DNA of 64,000 nt from Siphonodentalium dalli (Eukaryota > Mollusca > Scaphopoda > Gadilida > Siphonodentaliidae): contig CP136068.1 in the NCBI GenBank assembly GCA_032622095.1, positions 116,795,509 to 116,859,508 of the forward strand, in the 5' to 3' direction. The notes beneath the pieces are model-generated. The model was given only the letters and a program-made list of their open reading frames with translations, made no database searches and was not told the DNA's origin. Each line of letters opens with the position of its first letter. The first letter of the stretch is position 1. The translations under genes were made by a program, and so were the position numbers. This document shows, in pieces, positions 1 through 12,119 of this stretch.

Positions 1-2380
1 TTTTTTCTTTCAGGACCTCTGTAATGGTGTTATTAATGTGGCATATTTCAGCTCTTTTAAATTAGTTTGCATTCGTTTTGTGTTTTTGTAGTCATCCCAC
101 TGATTTGTTTTCTATGACTGTTTTCTTAGTATGGTCTTTGTCCCTACAAGCCTTTTGATGTAACCATTGAACCACGGGAGAGATGTCTTTGCCCCTGACT
201 TTTTGATGGTATATTATTCTTCATGGATTCGGTGATTCCTTCTTTGGTTGTTGTCCACATTTACTCTACAGATGACTACGTTTGGGTATTTTATTTTGCT
301 GGATAGAGTACACATTTCTATTTTGATGTCAGCACATTTTGCCTTTTGGTGAAAAAAACAACTTTCGCTTTGGTTGTTTTATTCTGGCCGCAGGTATGCA
401 GAGGTCAGTCACGACTATATCATAATAACTGATTCTAGCTGGTATGCTAATGGAGATTTTCACAATGGATAGGTTGTTTGTGAAGAATATGTCCACTGTT
501 GCTCATCTGTTCCCCGAAGATCATTCCTGTCCGGTTTTATGTTCCACTTCGACGACGATTTTTGTTTACGCACAAAGGTGATCTAGACAATAATTAATCG
601 AAGTCCGATTTGTCGTCGTTCGCATTGATTCTCCGTAGATAATACTCAACGACTATGTATAGAAATTGTTTGGTTGCACGTTCTTTGTCATACCGAAAAT
701 GACACTGATCACTAACAAATCTCAGGGACCGATGGACACACTGGAGATCTGTGAACTCGACCTACGGTTGAGAACTCTAACAACTGTTAACATTGACGGA
801 CGGAAAGTGTAATGTTTATGAGATATATACCCATGCAATGTGACATAATTCAAATATTTTTCAAGTTCATTGTGTGTGTATATAATATTTCTATTGCATG
901 ATCGTCAAAACTCCAGTGTTTAAAGTCTCACAATGAGACTTTTTCCGCAACAATAATTTTTTTTCCGAGTTATCCCCCTGCATAGCTTTTTTATATTATA
1001 ATAGGTTGGCGATTATTGCAATACAATAGAGGAACACTCTGACTTTCGTACTCAGATTCATACATTTTTGTACCTCGCTTGCCTGACCGAAATTTTACGG
1101 GGAAATGGCTAATTTGGATTTATTTGTCGTTCTAGATATGGTTATTGTGCCTTTTATCATTCCTTTTCATGAAAACAAATTAAAAACAAGTCGAATATGT
1201 TATGATAATTTTTAAACATTCTTGTGAATGAAATTGGGGATAAATTGTTCCCAGAGTTAGAGTACGTTATTTCACAGTCCGTATTCGCCACCCCTGCACA
1301 TTCGCAATGCGCAGCCGAACTTCCGGTGTGGAATTTTTATGTGTTAAAAATAAATAGTTTTTTCATCTGTCATATCTGCTTGTTTCGTTCATTATTCGCA
1401 GAAAATGTGTATCTCATTCTTTCGTGTACATAACGGATTAGATATAGACTGTTTTAACCAGTTTGGATGTTAGAAATACCGCTTAATTATCAGAAAATAT
1501 CATGTGAAGTGACGGGACCAATCCGAATATCGCACACTGGACTTTCACTTTGTGAAGTTGGTCAACATGACCGCTTTCGCAGATTGCTGCTTCCAGCGTA
1601 GAAGGATACGCACTACGTTCATGACTGAACTAACACTGGACTGGTCACAGACACTGTGTGTGAGTCACTGAGTGTGGCAGGTCAGACTATGCTGTATTCA
1701 ACTGTTATTATCATGGACATTGACTCGAATAAGTGAATAGCACTGATTGACCCAAGGCAATGGAAGAATGCAAACAATGTGAATGTAATGATTATTGCAA
1801 AATATGATGATTATAGTTCTATTCTGGACTCCTCAGCCCTTCAATGCTGAAATGCAGTCAACGCTGAAATGCAGTCAACGCTGACGCCGTAAAAGGTCAT
1901 TGAATGTTCAGAATTAAGACTGATTAGAAGTACAGTAGCTACATGTGTGTGAACTTGTGAAGGGTAGAACATGATATGGAGATTGGAGAATCAGAATGGC
2001 AATGGCACCACTCACCAGTGTCAGTGAATCGAGTGAGGATGTTTACCAAACATGTCATGAAACATGCAGACATGGACAATGCTGTGAAATGGATTATAAT
2101 TCACCAGACTCCCGGATCATGATCATAAGTTACCGGTACATACTAGTAACATTCCGCCTTTGATCATTAGATCAAGACTAAACCAGACTTGGATAATGAG
2201 TAATGGACAAAGACAGTTACATGTTACACATGCGGCTGCACATGGTTTTGATTCATTAAAATTATTTTGTAAAAATCATGAACTTATGTTATCAAAATCA
2301 ATGACTAACAGTGATCACCAAAGTCACTTACTGGTACATTGTTTATGCCAAACAACAGGTCTGACACAACTTGAATTCCA
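1..2380. other. No gene recognised
   Basis: AT-rich DNA with stops in all frames; the open frames are under 90 codons and have no recognisable domain. The first 13 bases (a T-rich run ending CAG) look like a splice acceptor, but no open frame of note follows. I see no RNA gene or clear repeat boundary here. Confidence 0.5.
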
Positions 2381-3560
2381 TTGTACCGGTACATGTACCG
2401 TATATATTCAACTATTATGAAGTGGTGAAAATATCTCATGTACGGTACCGGTACCTACTACATGTACTAAGTACAGTATATATATCGGTGCTGGCATTTT
2501 TGATTATTTAACTGATTTACTTGTACTAGTAGTTAGAATTTTGAAATCATCTTGGTGAGAAGTTATTTATAATGTCATTCAAATGGCATACCGGTACATG
2601 CACATGTACTTCTGCCATTATGAAATAAACAGGTCTCCTGTAATAAGCTGTAGAATTCTTTTTATATTGGAATATGATGCCTTCTCATTTGCTCTGTTAA
2701 AATTATAGTGTTATATATATGTACATTTTAAGTGGTTGTGCATTACGAAGTGAGATGATTCCATGAAGTTTTAGTAAAAATAGAGAAAACCTGGAGTTTA
2801 CGTATATACCGTACCAGTATACATTGTGTATGGTAGTACAATTAAGATATAATACATGTAGTTGAATATCACTATGATAGTTGAATTCAAGAAGAGCCAG
2901 ACTTGATAATGACTTACTCATATTAGCATCTACATGTACTAGTAACGGTACTCTCATGTGCAATAATAGTGTCAATAATATGATAGTGTCAACACTGTTA
3001 TTATATTTGGAGAACACTTCCCATGATCAGATCACTAAGAGACATAGAGTGAAATTGCTGTGGTTACTATTATTAATTTTAGCTAAAAAATCCCACCATC
3101 ACTATTATTAGTTTGTCTCTATTATTACGCAACTTAGAGGATGTTGTCTGAATGAACTATCATTTATTATAAGTACCTGATGTATCAGAACAAATTAAAA
3201 AGGTAATAAACAGGCCAGACACCTACATGTACAGTATGGTCGGTTCCAGTACTGCTAGTGTTATTGTACCAGTACTGTTTATATTCAGTACTAGGAAAAT
3301 TTAATGAAAGTTATGCAACGAATGATTGTGTAGGCCTACTGATGTTAAAAGGAGTATAAATTTAAAATGACCTTGCCACTTTAACAAACACATTGCTATT
3401 GATATAATACTCAATAATGAGTTTGTTAAAGTGGTGCGCTCGTTTTAAATTAACATGGAGAATATAGCAATTCATGTGGGTCCAATATGTGTACATATAC
3501 ATGTATACCGGTACACGCAGAGCTGATTGATTTACAATTATGGCTTTCATTATATCGTAG
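2381..3560. repeat. Region enriched in GTACCGGTAC and TACATGTA palindromes
   Basis: Short self-complementary words (GTACCGGTAC, TACATGTA, ACATGTAC) recur many times, for example near 2,385-2,480, 2,590-2,615 and 3,485-3,520. They are scattered rather than in a fixed-period array. No coding evidence was found, and the open frames on both strands appear to be by-products of low stop density. Confidence 0.4.
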
Positions 3561-3629
3561 ACAAGGTGTGGGATGTTTCTTTCATTTTCAGATGCTGTTA
3601 AAATTATTCATCAGGTTCACTGATTGTAG

Positions 3630-3669
3630 CTGGGACTAATACATGTATAACATATATTAGTCCCAGATT
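3630..3669. repeat. Small hairpin with GGGACTAAT arms
   Basis: CTGGGACTAAT is followed about 15 bases later by its reverse complement ATTAGTCCCAG. A second copy of the same hairpin lies at about 5,023-5,064 with a longer AT loop. This looks like a minimal dispersed palindromic repeat. Confidence 0.5.
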
Positions 3670-3702
3670 GTAGTGGGGTTGAGATATGGTTGCTGTTAGA
3701 TC

Positions 3703-4242
3703 TTAAAGGTACTCAATCCGAATTAACGGTCGCAAATTACTATTTCCTTGACTTCGGGGGTAAAAAATATTTGATTCGAGTCGAGGAACCCACCCACCAC
3801 AGCTCAGAGTGATCAGATATCGATGTTATAAATCTATTATTTTAATTTAAGTGGCCCAATAGACAGTCAACGAGAAGAATTTCATTGACCAAATTGCGGG
3901 CAAAGATGGATAACTCTAAAATCAAGTGGCTTTTTGTGTCAGATATTTGACAAACCGGCAAAATAGAAAGTCATCGAGAAGAATTTCATTGACCAAATTG
4001 CGGGCAAAGATGGATAACTCTAAAATCAAGTGGCTTTTTGTGTCAGATATTTGACAAACCGGTAAAATTTCGTTGAACAAAATGTTGATAAATAACAGGT
4101 TTTGTGCAATTTTATACTATAGTTGATGGTGCTTTTCATTATTTTTGGGCAATTATTAGATTCTGAAAACTGAAGCGTCATTTCAAAAAATGTTGTTGTT
4201 GGAATGTGATTATATGGGGACCCTCTGATCGGATTAAGTACC
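3703..4242 (+). mobile_element. TTAA-type MITE, family A, copy 1 (with internal duplication)
   Basis: Left end TTAAAGGTACTCAATCCG and right end GGATTAAGTACC are terminal inverted repeats of a family seen six times in this window (also 17,426; 36,345; 48,701; 49,577; 50,798). There is no ORF, so it is non-autonomous. This copy carries an internal direct duplication of about 104 bp (starts 3,866 and 3,970), which makes it longer than its relatives. The right TTAA is decayed here. The TTAA target is inferred from an empty site at 23.2 kb and is typical of piggyBac-type elements. Confidence 0.75.
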
Positions 4243-4539
4243 GGTACCTGTAAGAGATTTTATGGTATCTGGAACATTTCATATTTAATTACATGTAGCA
4301 TGGCATTCAGAAATATGATATGTCGCCTTGAGGCAAAAAATTATATTACCATATTTATGGTAGTGATCGCCTACAATCCCTACATGTATTGACCAAAATG
4401 GACAGGATTACCTTTTTCTCTTGTCTTGTCTATTTCATTCCTAACTTAGAAGTATGTCGATCTGGTAAATAATTGACTGGAGAGAATAGCATTTATGTCT
4501 TGGCCACTAACTGGGAGCTGTGATAATAATAGTAAGTTA

Positions 4540-4830
4540 TCGTTGGAGACCCCCCCCCCCCCCACAATGGAGATCTCTAGTCGCATCCATGTAGCCAATG
4601 TGTCTTATACCTTATAACCGGGGAGGTGGCTACATGTAGATGGTCCCCATTGGTGGGTGGTGGGGAAACTTGGGTTTGTCCACCTTGACATTTTCAAATG
4701 TACGTACCTTGAACCAGACCAAAGTCAAATGTTCTTGAAATACTACTTTTCACCCCCCCCCCCCCCCCCCCCCCAGTTGAATTTTCCAAATGGTACCTCA
4801 AACATTTCCAACTGAAATGTCCAACCTGAC
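4540..4830. repeat. Poly-C tracts within a dispersed repeat
   Basis: Homopolymer C runs lie near 4,550-4,562 and 4,753-4,774. The text around the second run (AAATG...CACCTTG, then poly-C, then a TTTTCC word) loosely resembles 30,345-30,530, which also has a run of about 20 C. It is probably an old dispersed repeat with an unstable C tract. Run lengths may be affected by sequencing error. Confidence 0.4.
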
Positions 4831-5080
4831 ACCCTCTAAACCTAAATTGTTCAACCGATAGCCATTCCGACCAAACTTTGGACCGAAAGTTGAAGAATAT
4901 ACTGCTGTTGGTCTAAAAACAACACATTCCCCCACTAAATACTGGTTGGAAAATCAAACAATCAATAATATATATTGTTTGTATCTCAGGATGTCTACTG
5001 TTCACATTTCTACCTACATGTAGCTGGGACTAATATATTATTATATATTATATGAGTCCCAGTCTCTAGTAAGCTATTAT

Positions 5081-6360
5081 TATGGGAGGCCAAATTCACA
5101 TTTAATAATCAATTGCGCTTAAGCGCAATCATTGCGCTTAAGCGTAATTATTTGCGCTTAAGCGCAATTCATGGTTATATGTAACAAAACACCCCTGGTG
5201 AATAAATAGGTTTCTCCATAACTTAGCATTAACTCCTATTGACATGTCACTTCTTGGTTTCATTGGTTTGGATGGGTAGGGAGCTAGCCCAACTTCTTTA
5301 TCAAAATGGCTGACTCGCAATAGTCTCACCTTCTGTTTTAGTTGGAGCGATTCGTGATAGCATTATATTATCTTCGGTATATATTAGTTGGGGCTACTTG
5401 CAATAGCATTACTTTCTGTATTAGTCGGGGCGACATTGATTTTCTTAAATTTTCGAGTATACAGGCACACCATATGAGGGAAGCAAGCCCTCGGTGACAC
5501 CACATTCACACTATATGATCATGGAAATACTATAGATTTGTGCAAGAGCTGCTGATTTAATAAGAAAAACTAGAGCTTCAGGACTGAGACATCAAAGCTC
5601 CAGTAATTACACACCATTTTTTGGACAGGGATCAGCTGCAGGGATGCTGATAATATGAAAATAGAGTTTTTTCCCCCTGATTTAAGTCAATAAGTAAACC
5701 ATACATTAATGCTCTAATTAATCGACTCCTTAACCACAGCAGAATTATGGATAACTTTTCAGGATTTAGTCGGAAATATGGCTTGTTGCCATTCATCGGA
5801 AAGCTCTCGAGAGCTTTTCGATGAATGGCAACAAGCCATATTTCCGACTAAATCCTGAAAAGTTACCCATAATTCTGCTGTGGTTAAGAAGTCGATTAAA
5901 TAGAGCATTACTGTATGAGGTAAGAAAGCCCTCATGCAGTGACACAGCATGCATGTATAGGATATTACCATAGTAAAGGCTAAAATCTGTGCAAAAATAC
6001 ATTAAAAACATCATACAAAACATTCCTAGAGTTCCGGGAAGGCGACATCAATTCTTTGGATAGAGGGATGCTGATAATATGTAATTAGGGGATTCTCCTT
6101 GTTGAACACATACCCACAGTTTGACTGTTGAGTACAGGTCAAAATTAGCCCAATGCTCATCTTGTGTTGCTAGGTGATACACCAGGTCATGCTAATAGTT
6201 TATGGGTAGGTTAGATAGTAGTCACAATTACGCTTAAGCGCAATTGATTGCGCTTAAGCGCAATTAAGCGTAATTAATTACACTTAAGCGTAAATGCCCT
6301 ATTTGCGCTTAAGCACAATATGTGGCAATTCATTATTAAATGTGAATTTGGCCTCCCATA
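5081..6360. mobile_element. 1.28-kb TIR element rich in GCGCTTAAGCGC palindromes
   Basis: The left end TATGGGAGGCCAAATTC and the right end are mirror copies (GAATTTGGCCTCCCATA), giving inverted repeats of about 30 bp flanked by TA on both sides. Just inside each end are several copies of TTGCGCTTAAGCGCAA and variants, three at 5,105-5,170 and four or more at 6,228-6,318. The interior holds two diverged direct copies of one sequence (about 5,471-5,670 and 5,916-6,090) on either side of a nested palindromic MITE at 5,702-5,915. No transposase frame is present. The TA flanks suggest a Tc1/mariner-like target; family not recognised. Confidence 0.7.
5702..5915. mobile_element. Fold-back MITE with TA target, family B, copy 1
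   Basis: A near-perfect palindrome of about 214 bp centred on GCTCTCGAGAGC near 5,800-5,811. The ends read TACATTAATGC... and ...GCATTACTGTA. Two closely related copies lie at 43,290-43,504 and 50,184-50,400, where the TIR CAGTAATGCCC is intact between TA dinucleotides. It has no coding capacity and is nested inside the 5,081-6,360 element, so it inserted later. The TIR and TA target fit a Tc1/mariner-derived MITE. Confidence 0.85.
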
Positions 6361-6424
6361 TATTATATGTTTTGGGTTGGGAGGTAGGCCTACCACCCGG
6401 GGGTGATACGTGGTGGCTAGGACT

Positions 6425-6640
6425 GTTTTTAGGTGGTATTTAGGGCGGGCCACCCACACATTCCGTTAAATCGGTCGAAATCCTTACCATTCTCGAAAAT
6501 GGTCCATACCCAATTTTCACCCCTCGGGGTGGTACCACCCGCGGGGGGTGATGGGTGGAGGTCGGGGTGTTTCTATGTGGTATTTGGGGCGGGCCACACA
6601 CCCATGCCGTCAAGTCAGCCGAAAGCGACATTTTTGAAAA
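6425..6640. repeat. Two-copy GC-rich tandem repeat
   Basis: A segment containing GTGGTATTT(A/G)GGGCGGGCCAC appears at about 6,433 and again at about 6,577, a period near 144 bp. GGGGTGGTACCACCC, a palindrome, lies between the copies. The open frames here on both strands follow from the GC-rich repeat and are not convincing genes. Confidence 0.55.
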
Positions 6641-6798
6641 TAAGGAATATATATATAGGGAAGGGAATAAGTTCCAAATGTCATGATCGTTGTGATAGCG
6701 CCATATACAAATGTCTGCCATTAGCATGAATTGTAATTCGCCAGACACAAAGAATGATGAGGCGATCAGCATAATAATTGCATTAGAATATCAATTGT

Positions 6799-7345
6799 AT
6801 GGAATACTATTATGGCCACTTCCTAATAGTAGAGGCTCTAAGGTCCCAAAAATGGCCAAAGTGTGCAAAATTGGATAAAAGCATGAAACTTGGTATACAC
6901 ATAGTTCATTATATGGGGGTCAATATAAGAGCGAGACCCAAGCGTGAAAGTGACCTTGATGACCTTGAGGTCAAGGTCAAATGTCAAAATTTCAATTTTT
7001 AACTGGCGGTATGAGTTATAACATATTTAAGACAACAAATTACTTATACATATCAAAATTACATAAATATGACTTCAAATAGGCCATATTAGTCACCTTT
7101 ATAACAAAATCTACAAATATCTTGAGAAATTTTCATATTGAAGCTCAAAAAGTCAGTTGTTCATCCGAATAATTGCAAAAATTCCATGAACAAATGAATA
7201 TAAAGTCCCAACTATTTAACATGCTCACTAAATGCCACCACATTCCACATCATTGTATTGCATATATATCAGCTACATTACAAGAGTGAGACCCAAGCAT
7301 TAAATTCACACAGATGACCTTGATGTCAAGGTCAAAGGTCAAAAC
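6799..7345 (+). repeat. Dispersed repeat carrying nuclear-receptor-like half-sites (two copies)
   Basis: Two related blocks (about 6,840-6,990 and 7,200-7,345) share GAGACCCAAGC followed by GACCTTGA...TCAAGGTCA. A third copy lies inverted at about 12,120-12,295. The first holds AGGTCAAGGTCA (6,968-6,979, a zero-spacer direct repeat). The second holds AGGTCAAAGGTCA (7,329-7,341, a one-spacer direct repeat). These words match known nuclear-receptor DNA sites, but function here is only inferred. Confidence 0.55.
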
Positions 7346-8728
7346 TCATTTTTATAAAATTGTTAATGGTGTGAGCTGAGCCTGAATTATTCCTCGATAT
7401 TGGTCCGAAATTACATAAATATATTATACTACTGAAATCTCAGGAATTCTATCAATTAATGAACATATATTTCAGTAAATGTTGGTAAGAAGATCAAAAA
7501 TTCAATATTCCTGTAAAGTCACAAAATAAAATGCCAACATGATGCCACCAAGTTATACATTTAGGCACATGTGTTCAGTATATGGATAACAAGGGTTTCA
7601 GAGGGTTTTTCAAAAAATATGTTACTTTTATAAAGTAACATTTTGCACATTTTAGTCACCCAACGCATTGCACAATACATGTATTACCCAACTATTTGAC
7701 ACATAAGCACTACATGCAGTGGAAAAAACTTGGCATGATCACATGGTAATCGATTCTCTGGTCAGGATTAAAGGACAGTAAAAAAACATGTCAGCAATTT
7801 ATAGACAGATTATATGTTGAAAATATGTTGAACCGACATGCATTCAATTTGGTAACAATTATGAGAATATGACTACCATTACATGCACACCCAATAAATG
7901 AGATCTGTTGTCCAGAATATAATATCACCAATCATGTTATTGGCATCAAAACTTGTTACGAAAGATTAAGTCATGCTAAAGACAGAACTAGAGTGTGGAT
8001 ACAAGAGCATTGGATATAGACATATTCCCTACTAAAAACAAGAGACCGTAATATATATACATATATATATATATATATATCATACCTGCATGTTTTGTGC
8101 TAATTCTGATTACTCGTACATCAATTGAGAATGAGCTTATTGATAAAAAAAGAAGTTTGCTCCCAGTGTATGTTGAGATCTCACCACACTCATGAAATTG
8201 GTCCTTTGAAAGGTCAGACAGTTATTGTGCTAAAATCACCCCATGTTGGACACGAGCAGACATATACTGTGTCATATAAATTGTAGCAGTGTGGTTAGAG
8301 ACTTGTGGTTGTTGTGTGGTATATCGTCTACTGGCCATCACTCTGGTCGCCGAACTAGAGACTAGCATTGTGATATAGCATACCATTTGATTCACCAACT
8401 CCTCAGATATACCGTGTTGGTAACATTGATTGGTTTTCTCTTGAAAAAAGGAAGTTTAGTTTTGAAAGAAATGTGCATATAGCAATGCTATAATAATATC
8501 TTTTTCGCAGTCATTGCTTGTTTAGAGTGTCAAAATGCTATGCCACTGAATCCTAAAGCAAGCAAGGCTGGCTCTCTGGTGTTTACATCTCCGATTTGGT
8601 AGACAATGTGTGAAATGGTCATCAGCTAGGTGTGGCCAATATACTAGTATATCTATGCATCAATGGACAGCATAACATGTACAATTACTGGATATTCACA
8701 TTAGTGGCAGGTTACCCGTATCTCATTT
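7346..8728. other. No gene recognised; short AT dinucleotide run
   Basis: AT-rich sequence with a short (TA)n run at about 8,050-8,081. Neither strand has an open frame of useful length or any recognised repeat end. Nothing else can be supported. Confidence 0.5.
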
Positions 8729-9366
8729 TATGAACCCCAACCCTCCAATAATTATAGATTATAAAAAACAACAGCGACATTTCCCGTTTGGACTTGGTCG
8801 TTGGCGTACCGATGCGTTCAAAAAATATATTCGTCAAATCCCCCTGTAAGGTCTCGGTCTGTTTCAGTCTCAATTGACTGTGTATAAGCCGGCTGTCCCA
8901 TCATTTGACCATGCCTTATATTACCGTATGTACCTGTTCTTTATATTCACATGGCCAGGGGGAAGCAGCGCCTCTCCTGCTACTGACTTGGCTTGGGCGT
9001 CTCTGGCTGGAGAGGAGTTGTTTTCCCATTTACTTAGGTCATCCTATATCTTGCATAACCTCATATTAGATTTGTGTTTTAGTTTTGTACATATGTAGTT
9101 TCAATTTTGATTATCCCCGTTTGTTCTCTTCCTGGGCCTCCGTTCCTTTTCCTGGGTGGCTGAGATGGTTCTATTGTTGTCACGACAACAATCGATCCCT
9201 CTGTGGCGGTTTGATCGTCCACCAGTCAAATTTTGACTCCTGTTTGATACTTTTTTAATGACACATATAATTTCCAAATAGTCTATCAGAATAAACAGAG
9301 AGTCCAAACGGGAAATGTCGCTGTTGTTTTTTATAACCTATAATTATTGGAGGGTTGGGGTTCATA
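8729..9366. mobile_element. 638-bp TIR element with TA flanks
   Basis: The left end TGAACCCCAACCCTCC... and the right end ...GGAGGGTTGGGGTTCA are inverted copies extending about 65 bp through ACAGCGACATTTCCCGTTTG. Both ends are flanked by TA. The interior shows no transposase-length frame, so it is non-autonomous. Positions 9,205-9,312 recur without visible change at 10,245-10,352, so part of this element was copied recently. Confidence 0.75.
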
Positions 9367-9417
9367 AATAACGGTAAGAGAGGCACCGCTTGTCTTAGCT
9401 ATTTATGGAACCCAACC

Positions 9418-9488
9418 CATTGGTAATTTAATCTGCCATGCGGCGATCTTTAGATTGGTAATTTAATCTGCTATGCGGCGACCAGCTG
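9418..9488. repeat. Two-copy 39-bp tandem repeat
   Basis: ATTGGTAATTTAATCTGC followed by (C/T)ATGCGGCGA is present twice in direct orientation. It lies immediately outside the preceding TIR element. Confidence 0.7.
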
Positions 9489-9899
9489 CAATTAGTAAAC
9501 ACCTGCAAGCGTATACTCGCAGAATGTCATCTTATCAAGCAAAATCCTTAGATTACTTCTTACTAAGAATACTACAGCAAACAACAATAAAATAAGTATG
9601 ATATATAATGTTTGACATATTAAAAGATAATGTTAAGTAAATATCCTGTTTTACGAAATAATTGATCAGAACTAAGATGGAACTATTTTCATGCGCGGAA
9701 GACTACTTTGTTTATCAAGAGGAGCGGATGCCCGGGATTCCTTCTCTGTTCTGGCTGCGACTACAGCAGAGAAGTAAACATCGCACTGTCGCCAGGAAAG
9801 AGCAGATAATATTCAAAGTTTTCCCACCACCACCCCATCTACCTCACCAGTATATATTATATTGGAACATGTCTATTTTGTTGATGTCGATACCAAAAG

Positions 9900-10244
9900 T
9901 TGGTGACGCGCTTGTATCGCTCACCTTTCCAAACTTCTGTTGTCGATATTATTCCATCCAAATTGGTTTTTCATCACATATTTACATCCTTCACATAAAA
10001 AAAAAAAAAAAAAAATTGTCCTACGTCGACTGTGGTGGACAGGTGTGACGCGCCTGTATCGCTCACATCTGTCTCTCATGGCGCGACTTGTCAAATTACA
10101 TCAATTACTTGCAATGCATCTATGGCATGCATCTGGGGGGCAACGCGCCTGTATCGCTTTCCTTTCCAGTTGCACTGCCAGTGCTATATTCATTTTGGTT
10201 TCCTTCATTTCATCATTATGTGGATTATGTCTATCACTGGTGGC
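9900..10244. repeat. Degenerate direct repeats with a CGCGC(C/T)TGTATCGCT core
   Basis: The core word occurs at about 9,907, 10,049 and 10,144, twice followed by CACCT/CACAT and once by TTCCTT. Spacing near 140 then 95 bp suggests a decayed tandem element. It includes a run of about 19 A at 9,996-10,015. The open frames crossing it are not convincing. Confidence 0.4.
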
Positions 10245-10352
10245 GGCGGTTTGATCGTCCACCAGTCAAATTTTGACTCCTGTTTGATACTTTTTTAATG
10301 ACACATATAATTTCCAAATAGTCTATCAGAATAAACAGAGAGTCCAAACGGG
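10245..10352 (+). repeat. 108-bp exact copy of the end of the 8,729-9,366 element
   Basis: Base for base the same as 9,205-9,312 in my reading, from GGCGGTTTGATCGTCC to GTCCAAACGGG. The match stops where the TIR of the parent would continue, so this is a partial copy lacking the terminal 54 bp. Identity implies recent duplication or gene conversion. Confidence 0.8.
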
Positions 10353-11399
10353 TCTCATTATAGTGTCGGTATTCAGAAAGTTGTTGGTAAGATTGCCAGA
10401 ACAGTACAGCGATGTCGGGGAACTGGATGTCTATAGTCTCCCAATATTATGTTATCCGGTACCTCAATAGTTCCCAAAGTAGTGGGTGGTATCTAGGAAC
10501 TGGGTGCATGTCCATCGTGGTGGACGAAAGCAGGGGTCAAATAACTGTTCCAGCATTAATTGGTCAGCTAAAGTACCCACCACACATAATAACACATATC
10601 CATGCAAACCATACATTTGTTTGGCCTCGGATCATCAGCATCTAGGATAGCCCATGTAGTGGCATAGCGAAACATAGGACTGATTAGTCACAGTGCCACA
10701 GTTTTAATGGTGACCAGATAACATACACCGGTATATGACTATTACTCTAGTTTACCTGTGTCGTTGGATTTGGGAGGAATTTGCGAGTCATCTGGGGCAG
10801 TGTATTCTACGTATCTATCCCGAAATTGGGACGCCAGTGCTCTTGTCTCTATTGATGTCTAGATTATCCATATTATATATCCGTATTGTGGTGGTCAATG
10901 TCAAGAGAAGTCACTGTACTCTAACAGCTGTGAAAAGCATGACCTACACGTATATCTAGCAATGACAATATATTCTTATCCTGGGACACAGTAGCACATG
11001 TTACAAGTTAATCGAATGTTTGGCTGAACCTGGCCATTATCACCTCTTTCAATGAAATCAGTAGAAATGGTTATTTATTTATCACAGAGATGGGTACCAT
11101 TCTAATGCCTTCTTTCATCAAATTGGTATTTTGCCCCAACACTTACTGGCTGTGGTATTGGCACTCATGACTGAAAACATCTTTTTTTTCTTTCTCAAAA
11201 CACATTGATGACAGATCTTGAAACATGCTGTTAGGAGTTGAATATGATTTCGATAAATCGCCGACTTGACTTTATTCAGTTTAATTTTCAAAACAGGTAT
11301 ACATTTTGACTAAGTACTACATGCGACAAGCGTATGGTCTGAACCGTATTAGCTTATGACAATACAATATTAATGGGATGAAAATAATTATGTTAAAAA
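10353..11399. other. No gene recognised
   Basis: AT-rich spacer with short open frames only (longest about 77 codons, no recognisable domain). No repeat end or RNA gene could be supported. Confidence 0.45.
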
Positions 11400-11402
11400 A
11401 TG

Positions 11403-11470
11403 GTGTATCTTAGTTGATAAGTGCCGTGTGCTGGTGAGGCATGGGTTCCAATTCTTCTCATTGGATCTTT
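11403..11470 (+). repeat. tRNA-like SINE head (decayed)
   Basis: TTAGTTGATAAGTGC resembles a pol III A box, and GGGTTCCAATTC about 30 bp later resembles a B box with one or two changes. A complete SINE in opposite orientation lies just downstream. Cloverleaf folding is not convincing, so this is a SINE fragment rather than a tRNA gene. Confidence 0.35.
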
Positions 11471-11574
11471 TATTCATCCTAATAAGGTATTTGATAGTGT
11501 TAAAATAATCAACACCAACTAACACCATTCACTTAGTGGTATGTAAGCACATCATTCCAATTTAAGAAACTGAT

Positions 11575-11864
11575 ATTTGTTTGTTTGTTTTATTGGGGTT
11601 AATGGTCGTTTTAGCTGCTATGTCACATCATGGCATATCAGGTCAGGTTTACAGGTAGAGAAGAGGCTGTGAAGAGAATATATCTAATGAGAATAAATCA
11701 CTGAACACAGGAAAGCAATTGACAAACTTTCCCAATTAGCCTACATGTACATGAATCTCTGTGTGCCAGCTGATTCAAATCAGTTTCACCATCACTAATT
11801 GGAATGGCTTATGTTTGTCTTATGCAACACATACCTTACCAACTGAGCCACTTTGTGCCCCCAC
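11575..11864 (-). mobile_element. tRNA-derived SINE, about 290 bp
   Basis: On the minus strand the element begins GGGGGCACAAAGTGGCTCAG, with the A-box-like TGGCTCAGTTGG at 11,839-11,850. A unique body follows. It ends ...GACCATTAACCCCAATAAAA and a tail of ACAAAC units at 11,575-11,590. Head, body and simple-repeat tail are the usual SINE layout. The 'TTAACCCCAATAAA' ending is, from memory, common in mollusc SINEs. The B box is weak (GATTTGAATCAG). Target duplication is not clear. Confidence 0.65.
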
Positions 11865-12119
11865 CTATATTGGATATAATTATGATTGTTGCAATATGTT
11901 TGAATAAAACATCTAACCTGATACACCTAAACCATCCCCTTTCCCAAGTGATAATTGACAACATGGCACAATTTTAAGTTCAAGGTCACCAAAAACATTC
12001 CAACTCTCATATGAAGCCCCCAAAATTATGATGTTAGTCATATTATGTCTCCCCAGTGTGAAGTAATGAATAATATTCACAATGCATAATTTTTAGCTCC
12101 CTTATGCACATTCCAGACA

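Noticed and set aside
1-13. Splice acceptor at the window start
   Set aside because: A T-rich run ending CAG is common by chance, and no open frame of note follows.
9677-10048. Frame starting MELFSCAEDYFVYQEER as a first exon
   Set aside because: The start looks protein-like, but no consensus donor ends it, and the 3' half runs through a poly-A tract and degenerate repeats.
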